13,088 nucleotides of DNA from Gammaproteobacteria bacterium (GTDB lineage: Bacteria; Pseudomonadota; Gammaproteobacteria; Chromatiales; Chromatiaceae): NCBI GenBank assembly GCA_019136395.1, contig JAGVUH010000414.1, positions 1-13,088 of the forward strand. The letters are read 5' to 3'. Of this stretch, positions 6,549 through 13,088 are shown piece by piece. Position 1 is the first letter of the stretch; the number at the start of each line of letters is the position of its first letter. Position numbers and translations under genes: made by a program. The notes below the pieces were generated by a model. That model did no database searches and had not been told where the DNA came from. It was given only the letters and a program-made list of their open reading frames with translations.

Positions 6549-6582
6549 CAGGATAAGGTAGGGGTGCGACGAGATGGGTCGC
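6549..6582 (-). promoter_or_regulatory. Regulon element copy 3 (DUF3841)
   Basis: Read on the minus strand: dyad GCGACCCATCTCGTCGC (6582-6566), ten bases, then TATCCTG (6555-6549). Like copies 1 and 2, the dyad is followed by ACCC, and as in copy 1 the -10 sits within CCTTATCCTGG or a close match. The inferred start is about 6543, 24 bases before the TTG start codon. Confidence 0.72.
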
Positions 6583-6665
6583 TCAAGAGGGTACTTGTGT
6601 TCACGTCTTGCGCCTTGCCTAGGACGGGCAGCACCTCTACAGCGGAGGGATATCCCGGGCTGCTG

Positions 6666-9656
6666 TCATTCAGGGTTCAATGCTTGGGCGATGACGCTTG
6701 ACAGGTCGGGACCCACTCTCAGAAAACCCAGCAATCGGGCGACCGCGCGGACCATCTCCTCCGGCGCCATATCTCCACTCTCTTGTTGGATTCGGGAGGC
6801 GGCAGCTCGGATTTCCATCGGTGGCAAATAGACTGCTTTTAGCAAGGAGTTACCCGCGGGGATGGCGTTACGGTCCCGCACGGGTGGTTCGGCCTTTTGC
6901 GATGCGGTCATCAGGAAGCTCCCTTCTTGCTCTATGCCTTTTCCCTGGCGAATGGCAACGGTGACAGCTTCGACGGTCGCGTCCTTGATCCGTCGGCCCG
7001 TGCTCTTCTTGCCATAGGCTGCCGCTACTCTTCGCGCCAACTCCTCGAGGTGGAGGGGTCCCTCGATCGCAACGACTCGTACGATCAGATTGATCCGTTG
7101 CGACAAGGGCGCCAGGTGTGGTTCAACGGTGGAATGAAGGCTGATCTCAGCCTTTTGGTATGGCGGGGCAGAAAGTTGCAGATGCCCAAAATCAATGGGT
7201 GGCTGCTCAACCACCTCGGGTTCTACCGGGGCGAGAAAACCACCAGCGTTAGCCCCCCGCACGGTGATGCCGTGCTGAGCAGCGATCCGTGCCGCATCCA
7301 GGGCTTGTTTCAGCCGGCGGATTTCCGGCTCACGACGATGGAACCAGTCGGTGCTCCAGATGCGATGAAAACGCCAGCCAAGGTTTTCGAGGATGTCCTG
7401 GCGCAACCGGTCCCGTTCCCGCGCCCACAACGCGGCATGGTAGGCAGCCCCGTCGCACTCAACGGCAACGAGATATTGCCCCGGCCGGTCCGGATGACGC
7501 ACACCGATATCGATCCGGAAGCCCGAGCTGCCGACCTGTGGATCGGCCTCGTACCCCAGCCCCCGTATCACCGTGGCCACGTCTTCCTCAAAGGGACTGT
7601 CGGCCACGAGACCCGTCGGCACATGTTCTTCGATGATGCCGGTCTTCGCGAACTCCAGAAAGCGCTTCAGTACACGCGGACCTACGCGCTGGGTACGGTT
7701 GAGGTCGATGTCCCCGGGATCGAAGGAGGCAAAGACCTCACAGCGCACACGGGCACGGGAGAAAAGCACGTTCAGCCGGCGTTCGCCTCCCTCGGCGTTG
7801 ATCGGGCCGAAGGTCATCGCCGTCAGGCGGCCATTCGGTTCCTGGGGTCCGTATCCAACGGAGATCAGGATCACGTCGCGTTCGTCGCCCTGGACATTTT
7901 CGATGTTCTTGACGAAGACATCCTCCTGACGGCCTTCACGCAGAAAACCATCCAGAATGGGATCACCGCGCCGCTCAAGCTCCAACTCCTCGGTCAGCAT
8001 ATCGGCCTGCGCTTTGGAGAAGGAGACGACCCCGAGGGATAGGTCAGGCCAATGACGGGCATGGTCGGCCATGGCCTTTACCACGGCCTGGGCTTCGATT
8101 CTGTTGGTGCCTTGACGACCCAGGCCACTCCCACCGCGGGCATAGACCCCCGGTATCCGATGGAATTTGAGGCCATAGTGGTCGTCCATCTGTAAGGGCG
8201 AGGGGGGCAAGACCAGCCTATCGCCATAAAATTCGGCATTTGACACCCGGATCAGTGAGGGATCACGGGACCGGTAATGCCATTCGAGCATCCGGGATCG
8301 CAAGCCCCGGGCCTCGCACAAAGACAGGACGCTCTCCATATCGGCTGCCATGGCCGCCAGGGGCATCTCCTCGTCCTCGTCGTCGTTCGATTCCTCCTCA
8401 TCGACCAAGCGGTCGAAAAATGAGGTCGGGGGGAGCTGCTTCTGGTCGCCAACCACAACGATCCGCTTCGCACGGGCGATCACCCCCAAGGCATCTTCGG
8501 GGCGAACTTGCGAGGCTTCGTCGATCACCACCAGGTCGAAGGTCAGACGGCCCGGCGGCAAGAACTGGGCGACCGAGATCGGGCTCATGAGCAAGACGGG
8601 TTTGATCCGCTGGACCATTGAACCAGCATTCTCCATCAGCCAGCGTATTGGCTTATGTCGGGATTTTTTATGGATCTCACCGAGAATCACGCCCATCTCA
8701 CCCATAGCGCCTCGGGGCATCTGTTCATAATGCTTTGCCAGGATCAAGGTCTGGGCAATCTGCAGACGTTCCTGCTCGAGATCCCGGAAGACCTTGACCA
8801 GTTCATGCCGGTCAAACTCTACCAAGCGGTCCAGACCCGGCCGGGCGCGGCGCGCCGCGGTCCAGCGCGCTGCGGCGCACGCATAGGCAAATTCGCTTAC
8901 GGCTTGCGTGGGGTCCAACCGACCGGTCACGATGGCATCGACGATGGCCTTTGCCCCAGCTTCGACGGTTGCCGCTCTAGCGCGGGCAAGGTCGGTCCAT
9001 TCCACGTACCCCAGCTTGGCCTCGCGCATCCCGGTGAAAACGGTTATGAGCCTGGACAGGGAACTACGTTGAAGATCGGTTCCCAGCCCCGCCTCGGGCA
9101 GATTCAAACCCAGTCTGCCAAGCGGCGTCTCAGCGGCAAGGCGGGCCTCATTCACCTGCGCCTGCAGCGCTGCCGCCACTCCCGCCGGATCAGGGAGGGC
9201 CGCCAGTGCGGTGATGACATCCTGGGCGGAGGAAAGGCTCCCTCCACGCTTGATATCCCGCAGCCATTGCGCCGTGGCGAGGAAGGTGGCAAAGGGGGTG
9301 CGCTCCCCGCGCCAATGTTCATCCAGCGCGTTTTGCAGCCAGTCCTCATCATCGGCCAGCCGGCGGCGACAGGCCTGCACCTCGGCTAATTGATCCACCA
9401 AAGCCAACCTATCCCGCGGTGCCTGCGGCATGGGTCCGGCAAGCAGACTGGCCAATTCCGCCGATGCGCGACGATAAGGACCGAATAGCCGCGACAGGAA
9501 GGAGGCTTGCCCTTTGGCAATCCCCGCGCGGATGGACACCACATCGGCCGTCCAGGCCGCTGTCGTGAAGGTACCCTCGGCCGCTTCGCGTGATTGCCAC
9601 CATTCCTGTCCCGCGGTGAGACCTTCGATCATCCGCGCTTCGTCAACCTTAGCGTA
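6666..9656 (-). CDS. SF1 helicase/nuclease, 3' part after frameshift
   Basis: This is the C-terminal ~996 residues of a giant helicase-nuclease whose 5' part lies in another frame. In order it shows: a long helical region; Walker B VVIDEASQV and the following VVVGDQKQLPPTSFF (SF1 motifs II and III); EWHYRSRDPSLI; ENVQGDERDVILISVGYGP and LNVLFSRAR (motifs V and VI). A Vsr-like PD-(D/E)xK nuclease module of the MTES_1575 type follows, with FRIDIGV, VAVECDGAAYH and RFHRIWSTDWF. A C-terminal DUF3320-like segment ends it, with LEELARRVAAAYG and GRRIKDATVEAV. Such proteins are predicted DNA helicase-nucleases often found in accessory or defence loci (family knowledge). The frame stays open up to 9944, but that extension duplicates the 5' part's coding region and is spurious. 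If translated separately it would most likely start at ATG 9632. Confidence 0.82.
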   Translation of the reverse strand, partial: YAKVDEARMIEGLTAGQEWWQSREAAEGTFTTAAWTADVVSIRAGIAKGQASFLSRLFGPYRRASAELASLLAGPMPQAPRDRLALVDQLAEVQACRRRLADDEDWLQNALDEHWRGERTPFATFLATAQWLRDIKRGGSLSSAQDVITALAALPDPAGVAAALQAQVNEARLAAETPLGRLGLNLPEAGLGTDLQRSSLSRLITVFTGMREAKLGYVEWTDLARARAATVEAGAKAIVDAIVTGRLDPTQAVSEFAYACAAARWTAARRARPGLDRLVEFDRHELVKVFRDLEQERLQIAQTLILAKHYEQMPRGAMGEMGVILGEIHKKSRHKPIRWLMENAGSMVQRIKPVLLMSPISVAQFLPPGRLTFDLVVIDEASQVRPEDALGVIARAKRIVVVGDQKQLPPTSFFDRLVDEEESNDDEDEEMPLAAMAADMESVLSLCEARGLRSRMLEWHYRSRDPSLIRVSNAEFYGDRLVLPPSPLQMDDHYGLKFHRIPGVYARGGSGLGRQGTNRIEAQAVVKAMADHARHWPDLSLGVVSFSKAQADMLTEELELERRGDPILDGFLREGRQEDVFVKNIENVQGDERDVILISVGYGPQEPNGRLTAMTFGPINAEGGERRLNVLFSRARVRCEVFASFDPGDIDLNRTQRVGPRVLKRFLEFAKTGIIEEHVPTGLVADSPFEEDVATVIRGLGYEADPQVGSSGFRIDIGVRHPDRPGQYLVAVECDGAAYHAALWARERDRLRQDILENLGWRFHRIWSTDWFHRREPEIRRLKQALDAARIAAQHGITVRGANAGGFLAPVEPEVVEQPPIDFGHLQLSAPPYQKAEISLHSTVEPHLAPLSQRINLIVRVVAIEGPLHLEELARRVAAAYGKKSTGRRIKDATVEAVTVAIRQGKGIEQEGSFLMTASQKAEPPVRDRNAIPAGNSLLKAVYLPPMEIRAAASRIQQESGDMAPEEMVRAVARLLGFLRVGPDLSSVIAQALNPE

Positions 9657-11205
9657 TAATATCCAGTTCCAGGTCCAAACGGGCCAGATCGAAGGGCTGA
9701 AGATCGTAGACTGTCGTCCCGCGAAAAGGATGATCTTCCGGCGGGCCTGCGGCTTGGAGGGCCGCCACATAGCGATGTATCGCGGCCAAGGCACGGGTCC
9801 GCTCTTCTCTGGCCAGAACCTCCAAGCCTGCCAGGGAGATGGATGGTGGGATTGTCCCTTGGCCGATAAACCCGATGATTTCCGCCATCGCACGAAATGG
9901 ACTTTCGCCCGTAGGCGGCAGCGGCTGATGCAGCAGATCGGCAATCCGGTTCAGTTCATCCCTGGTCGCCCGCAATCGCTCTACGTCATTGGCCGTTGGC
10001 AGGGGCTTTGCGCTGGCTGACAAGGTGCGGCCCAGTTCCTGAACCACCGCCTTCTTGTTCGCGGAGCGAGAATGAAGTTCGAGACAGATGTCACCCAGTC
10101 CCGTCTTGACGAGTCGTTGATGCACCACGGAGAGCGCGGCCATCTTTTCAGCGATGAACAAGACGCTCTGGCCATCATAGGCCGCCGCCGCGATGATGTT
10201 CGTGATCGTCTGGGACTTGCCGGTGCCCGGGGGACCTTGCACCACCAGGCTGGCGCCACGGCGCACTTCCTCGATCACCTTGGTCTGCGAGGCGTCGGCA
10301 TCGATGACTTGAATGATCTCTGCTGGATCAAGGAGGGCGTCCAGCTTGTCCTCAAGAGTGAAGTGGGGTTGATCCGGTTCAAAGCCTTTCACCAGCAGTC
10401 CAGCTAGCAAGTCATTGGTATCAAGAACATCTTCGGGCCAAGCGGCCAGATTGAGGTCATGGTGCATCAACAACTTGGCGAAGGAGAAGAAACCCAGTTG
10501 CATGCCGTCGGTCTCGACGGACCAACCCGCGTGTCCCGAGACAGACTCGACAACCCTGGTCATATAGGCGGACGGCGTCCAACCCTCTTCCTCGTCGATC
10601 TCCGGCAAGGCGATATTGAAATCCTGCCTCAGACGCTCCTGAAGTGGCAGATTCGTCCGGATGTCATCCTCACGCGCACGAATGTCGAAGGTCGAGGTCC
10701 GTTCATTCCGCACCAGTTCGATCGGTAGCAGTACGAGGGGGGCTTCCCGGAGCACGTCGGAGCCAGAAGCCTCCTTCCAGCGCAGAAATCCAAGGGCGAG
10801 AAAGAGGATGTTCAGGCCTTGCTCTTCTTCCGCGGTCCTGGCATCACGGGCGAGACGCAACAGGCGGCGAGCCAATGCCTCGGGACCAAGGGGAGTTTCA
10901 AGAAATGGGTCGGTATGTCGGTCCGATCCCACGGGCAGCGTTTCATCCGGCAGCGCCAACGCCAGCGTCATCTCCTGTTCTGTGGCACCACGGTCCTTGC
11001 CCATCGCCTTGAACCGCATCCGCTGGGTCTGTGTACGCAGACGGGAAAAGACCTCATCCGATTTTTCGTTAATGATATTAAGGCAATTAGCCCGCTGGTT
11101 AGCGCGGTTGACATGGATCAGCCGGTTTCGTGTTCCCGTCTCAAGCAGCTTTCGGCGGAGACCTTCGAGGACTCTGGCGATGGACGTGGCTTGCTGTTCG
11201 TACAT
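9649..11205 (-). CDS. DUF4011/SF1 helicase, 5' part before frameshift
   Basis: This is the N-terminal ~515 native residues of the giant helicase-nuclease, ended early by a TAA at 9651-9649. It begins with a DUF4011-type region (MYEQQATSIARVLEGLRRKL, GTRNRLIHVNRAN). It then carries the Walker A motif in VVQGPPGTGKSQTITNII, about residues 320-335, followed by AAA_11-type sequence. The matching Walker B lies about 570 residues later in the next fragment, with a long insert as usual for this family. ATG 11205 is chosen over 11262 because a G-rich stretch resembling a ribosome site directly precedes it and the family N-terminus starts there. The upstream ATG has no ribosome site. No copy of the regulon element precedes it. 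Frame-corrected, the whole protein would be about 1,512 residues. Confidence 0.8.
   Translation of the reverse strand: MYEQQATSIARVLEGLRRKLLETGTRNRLIHVNRANQRANCLNIINEKSDEVFSRLRTQTQRMRFKAMGKDRGATEQEMTLALALPDETLPVGSDRHTDPFLETPLGPEALARRLLRLARDARTAEEEQGLNILFLALGFLRWKEASGSDVLREAPLVLLPIELVRNERTSTFDIRAREDDIRTNLPLQERLRQDFNIALPEIDEEEGWTPSAYMTRVVESVSGHAGWSVETDGMQLGFFSFAKLLMHHDLNLAAWPEDVLDTNDLLAGLLVKGFEPDQPHFTLEDKLDALLDPAEIIQVIDADASQTKVIEEVRRGASLVVQGPPGTGKSQTITNIIAAAAYDGQSVLFIAEKMAALSVVHQRLVKTGLGDICLELHSRSANKKAVVQELGRTLSASAKPLPTANDVERLRATRDELNRIADLLHQPLPPTGESPFRAMAEIIGFIGQGTIPPSISLAGLEVLAREERTRALAAIHRYVAALQAAGPPEDHPFRGTTVYDLQPFDLARLDLELDIIR
9654..9662 (-). other. Apparent one-base frameshift in helicase gene
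   Basis: On the minus strand the first frame reads GAT ATT ATA CGC TAA and stops. The second frame reads on as TAC GCT AAG GTT GAC. Removing one T gives GAT ATA TAC GCT AAG, which joins the two parts smoothly as DLELDIYAKVDEARM. Both sides remain free of other damage over about 1,500 codons. This suggests a recent mutation or a sequencing error rather than an old pseudogene. It does not look like a known programmed slippery site. Confidence 0.75.
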
Positions 11206-11399
11206 ACCCCCCCCTGATGATTTTCCTGAACTAGCTTTCCCAGAATGGCCTGTCGTCAACATGCGGATTGACAGGCAGAAGGCTGGTGGTTGTCAAGGTT
11301 GTTGGAGCCTGATTCGTAGGGGCTCAGTCAACGGGCAGGCGATGAGCCACCTATGCACGTCAGGCATCCGTGAGACGGGGCCTCGACGCTGTCAACCCT
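11206..11399. other. Intergenic region between helicase and element copy 4
   Basis: This is the divergent upstream region of the helicase (minus) and ybjN-like 2 (plus). I see no second copy of the dyad pointing at the helicase and no strong sigma70 pair. A TTGACA-like sequence on the minus strand (about 11308-11313) lacks a good -10 partner. No gene is supported here, although the ybjN-like 2 frame happens to stay open through it. Confidence 0.4.
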
Positions 11400-11433
11400 G
11401 CGACCCGTTCTGTCGCCACGATCCGCTATCCTG
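11400..11433 (+). promoter_or_regulatory. Regulon element copy 4 (ybjN-like 2)
   Basis: The plus strand carries dyad GCGACCCGTTCTGTCGC (11400-11416), ten bases, then TATCCTG (11427-11433). The dyad is identical over 17 bases to copy 1, although the ten-base spacer differs (CACGATCCGC versus ACCCGGCCCT). That pattern shows selection on the dyad and -10 rather than simple recent duplication. The inferred start is about 11439, giving a leader of about 65 bases. Confidence 0.72.
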
Positions 11434-11454
11434 TCCACCAGTCGCCGCCGATAG

Positions 11455-11468
11455 CGCCCGTTCGGGCG
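11455..11468 (+). promoter_or_regulatory. Small hairpin in the ybjN-like 2 leader
   Basis: CGCCC-GTTC-GGGCG forms a five-pair GC stem with a GTTC loop, in the leader between promoter copy 4 and the GGGGAGG ribosome site (11491-11497). It could affect transcript stability or translation. The feature is small, and it has no counterpart in the ybjN-like 1 leader. Confidence 0.3.
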
Positions 11469-11503
11469 TCTGGCCCATACCGTTATCACCGGGGAGGAAC
11501 GCC

Positions 11504-12058
11504 ATGACCCGCTTGTCCCGCATCGTCCAGGACGCCCTGGATCAACTGGAGTGGCAAGACGAGATCACCGTCGACGAGGCCGCGGGCACCAGCCAGCTCA
11601 AGACCCTGGTCAACCTCGAGGACCAGTCCTGCCCCGTCTACATCGACACCCACGAAGAGTCGGACGCGATCAGCGTCTTCCTCTACCTGCCCTTTTGCGT
11701 CAAGGCGGCGCACTATCCCGAGGCGTGCATGCTGGTCAATGCCATCAACGCCGCTGCCCGCCACGGTCATCTGGAGATTGTGGCGGAGTCGGGCCGCATC
11801 CGCTTGGTGGTGTCCGCCGAAGTCGAGGGCGCCAACCCCACCGGCCTCCTCGTGGTGCGCATGCTGCAATGTGGGCAGGCCCTCCTCAGCCACTGGATCG
11901 GGGCCTTGGCCGCGGTGGCGATCAGCGGCCGCCCGGCGGCGGCGGTCCTCGCCGAGATGACCACCCCGGCAGCCGAGGGGGAACCCGCCGTGGAAGGGGT
12001 TGAGGGGGCGACACCAGCGCCGGTGGATAAACCCGCCGCCGCTCGCACCCTCCATTGA
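11504..12058 (+). CDS. YbjN-family protein 2
   Basis: This 184-residue protein is a paralogue of the product of 5248-5757: about 89 identities over 154 aligned residues by hand, with no gaps needed. Shared blocks include DEAAGTSQL, GANPTG, RHGHLE and LAAVA. It is YbjN-like (PF10722) and has no signal peptide or membrane segment. The C-terminal ~30 residues form a low-complexity Ala/Pro/Glu tail that differs from the paralogue. ATG 11504 is fixed by GGGGAGG at 11491-11497 and by alignment with the paralogue. The same frame stays open far upstream, but regulon element copy 4 lies inside that extension. Unlike YbjN-like 1, it has no small ORF ahead of it. Two hairpins follow it before the hydrolase gene. 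Confidence 0.82.
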   Translation: MTRLSRIVQDALDQLEWQDEITVDEAAGTSQLKTLVNLEDQSCPVYIDTHEESDAISVFLYLPFCVKAAHYPEACMLVNAINAAARHGHLEIVAESGRIRLVVSAEVEGANPTGLLVVRMLQCGQALLSHWIGALAAVAISGRPAAAVLAEMTTPAAEGEPAVEGVEGATPAPVDKPAAARTLH

Positions 12059-12062
12059 TCCG

Positions 12063-12087
12063 GAGGGGAGTGCTACCCTCTCCCCTC
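12063..12087 (+). terminator. Hairpin after YbjN-like 2
   Basis: An eight-pair stem (GAGGGGAG / CTCCCCTC) with a 9-base loop begins 5 bases after the stop codon and is followed by TGTCTT. This is a plausible intrinsic terminator with a weak T-tract. Confidence 0.5.
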
Positions 12088-12099
12088 TGTCTTGCACGC

Positions 12100-12117
12100 G
12101 GGGCCATATCTGGCCCC
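12100..12117 (+). terminator. Second hairpin before hydrolase gene
   Basis: A perfect seven-pair stem (GGGGCCA / TGGCCCC) has a TATC loop, and ends 20 bases before the hydrolase ATG and just ahead of its CAGGAG ribosome site. There is no T-tract. It may act as a terminator for the upstream gene or as a structure affecting hydrolase translation. Confidence 0.35.
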
Positions 12118-12137
12118 AATCCTCAGGAGCCAGTCCA

Positions 12138-12722
12138 ATGACAACCGTAGTGTATTTCCATGGATTCGCCAGCGGTCCCCAGGGTCCCACTCCCAAGACG
12201 GACCTGATCCGTGAGCTGGGGCATGAGGTGGCCCTGATCGCCACCGACGGCGACTACCGGCCCGTCGGCTACCGGGCGGCCTTCGCTCGGCTGAATCTGG
12301 ACCCCACCGCCCCGCTGGTGTTGATGGGGACCAGTCTGGGGGGCTTCTGGGCGCGCCGGCTGGGCCAGGAACTCGGCCGGCCCTGGATCGCGCTGAACCC
12401 GGCGATTCAACCCTCCCAGTCTCTGCGCCGGTACCTCGGCCCCAATACCCGCTTCGACACCGGCGGGGCCTTCACCTGGACCGTGGCGGATTGCGCGGCG
12501 TATGTGGCGGAGGAGCAGTTGGCGTTGCGGACAGACCCGCCGGGCTTGCTCATCCTCGCGGAAGATGACGAGGTGCTTGATTACCGGGTGGCCCGGGACG
12601 CCGCGGGTACGGCAAAGGTAGTGGTTCTGCCCCATGGCGGGCATCAACTGCACAATACGGCGGATTACGGGGAGGCGGTGGGTACCTTTTTGACGGAGGT
12701 GGCTGATACCCAGCCCGGCTAA
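12138..12722 (+). CDS. YqiA/YcfP-family alpha/beta hydrolase
   Basis: This 194-residue protein belongs to the YqiA-type (UPF0227, PF05728) group of small alpha/beta-hydrolase esterases. It shows the oxyanion-side YFHGFASGPQGPTPK (residues 6-20), the nucleophile elbow GTSLGG with S66, an acid-residue region AEDDEVLDY (141-149, probably D144) and the catalytic His in GGHQL (H169). The length is normal for the family, and no signal peptide is present. Family members hydrolyse short acyl esters in vitro; the natural substrate is unknown. The start is supported by CAGGAG at 12124-12129. It lies 79 bases after YbjN-like 2 on the same strand but behind two hairpins, and it has no regulon element. 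It is therefore likely outside the local regulon or reached only by readthrough. Confidence 0.85.
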   Translation: MTTVVYFHGFASGPQGPTPKTDLIRELGHEVALIATDGDYRPVGYRAAFARLNLDPTAPLVLMGTSLGGFWARRLGQELGRPWIALNPAIQPSQSLRRYLGPNTRFDTGGAFTWTVADCAAYVAEEQLALRTDPPGLLILAEDDEVLDYRVARDAAGTAKVVVLPHGGHQLHNTADYGEAVGTFLTEVADTQPG

Positions 12723-13088
12723 GCGATATGGTTTGTTGGGACTGGTGAGGTTAATGACCCCAACCACACCAACCTCAAATCACATCACCCAATCCTTCGG
12801 CAGCCTTAACCTTTCATGTTCGCCCATCTACTCCGGTTGAAAACTGTCAATCTGCAACGAGGACGAGATCTTTAGCCATCAGGCCCTGTTCTTATTCTAA
12901 TAGCGTTGGAAGCTTGTCATGCTGCTTGATTTGTTTTGCGATCCATTCCTGATAGGAAATTAGTGCCCGGCCGTAAACTATTTTAATTATATTAAACAAT
13001 ATGTTACCCTAGCAATAGCGATTTGAAGATTTACGCCTGCCACCGGGCACCGCTCCGCTTCCCCCAGCTAAGCCACTGATTCTTCATC
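12723..13088. other. AT-richer tail without a convincing gene
   Basis: The base composition drops sharply, with an especially AT-rich tract near 12980-13005. I find no tRNA, no insertion-sequence terminal repeat pair and no long ORF. The only coding-like signal is a 35-codon minus-strand frame at 12892-12999, listed separately. The region may be a decayed or recently acquired segment. Confidence 0.4.
12892..12999 (-). CDS. Possible small ORF or gene remnant
   Basis: A minus-strand frame with a TTG start encodes 35 residues containing ISYQEWIAKQIKQHDKLPTLLE. This reads like natural helical protein sequence rather than a random frame, and its codons are AT-rich unlike the neighbours. A weak GGG lies upstream and an in-frame TAG precedes it. 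It could be the C-terminal remnant of a decayed gene or a real small protein. The evidence is thin, and no family is recognised. Confidence 0.2.
   Translation of the reverse strand: MFNIIKIVYGRALISYQEWIAKQIKQHDKLPTLLE

Noticed and set aside
6897..8042. 381-codon plus-strand frame opposite the helicase
   Set aside because: The opposite strand carries helicase and nuclease motifs throughout.
9663..9944. N-terminal ~94 residues of the downstream helicase frame
   Set aside because: This stretch overlaps, in the wrong frame, the region coding the native 5' part. Its Trp/Arg-rich composition is typical of an off-frame reading.
10661..11503. Long upstream extension of ybjN-like 2
   Set aside because: It is antisense to the helicase, contains the promoter element, and does not align with the paralogue.
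12756..12842. 28-codon plus-strand ORF in the tail
   Set aside because: It has no convincing ribosome site, no family resemblance, and a Thr/Ser-rich composition as expected by chance.
1..13088. CRISPR arrays, tRNA or rRNA genes, insertion sequences
   Set aside because: I found no regularly spaced repeats, no cloverleaf pattern, no rRNA-like sequence and no transposase with terminal repeats.

Overview
The window is high-GC DNA whose protein families and codon style fit a gammaproteobacterial purple sulfur bacterium (Chromatiaceae-like). That assignment is inference: no rRNA or other marker gene is present. The last ~370 bases are clearly more AT-rich.

Layout, left to right. (1) Positions 1-2691, minus strand: a three-gene unit. 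It begins with a soluble FtsH-like protein that has an intact M41 zinc-protease site but a wrecked AAA ATPase module. Two proteins built from related beta-sandwich-like repeats follow, the second running off the left edge. (2) 2749-4749, minus: a divergent NAD-dependent DNA ligase. (3) 4750-5024: a divergent promoter region. (4) 5025-5757, plus: a 72-residue Pro-rich small ORF and a YbjN-family protein. (5) 5851-6519, minus: a DUF3841 protein. (6) 6666-11205, minus: a giant DUF4011 / SF1 helicase / Vsr-like nuclease / DUF3320 protein split by an apparent one-base frameshift near 9657. (7) 11504-12058, plus: a second YbjN-family protein, about 58% identical to the first by hand alignment. (8) 12138-12722, plus: a YqiA-type alpha/beta hydrolase. 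(9) 12723-13088: no convincing gene.

The most striking observation is a 34-bp element, GCGAC-N7-GTCGC-N10-TATCCTG, found five times with identical internal spacing. Each copy points into a different transcription unit: M41 protease cassette, ligA, small ORF + ybjN-like 1, DUF3841 and ybjN-like 2. The TATCCTG part looks like a -10 box (TAnnnT), and the dyad sits where a -35 box would be. This looks like a local regulon in which DNA ligase, a pseudo-AAA protease with its partners, two YbjN proteins and a DUF3841 protein are switched together by one trans-acting factor. No regulator gene lies in the window. The giant helicase and the hydrolase show no copy. The element also settles several start codons, because it lies inside the longest possible ORFs of ligA and ybjN-like 2 and directly abuts the first ATG of the protease.
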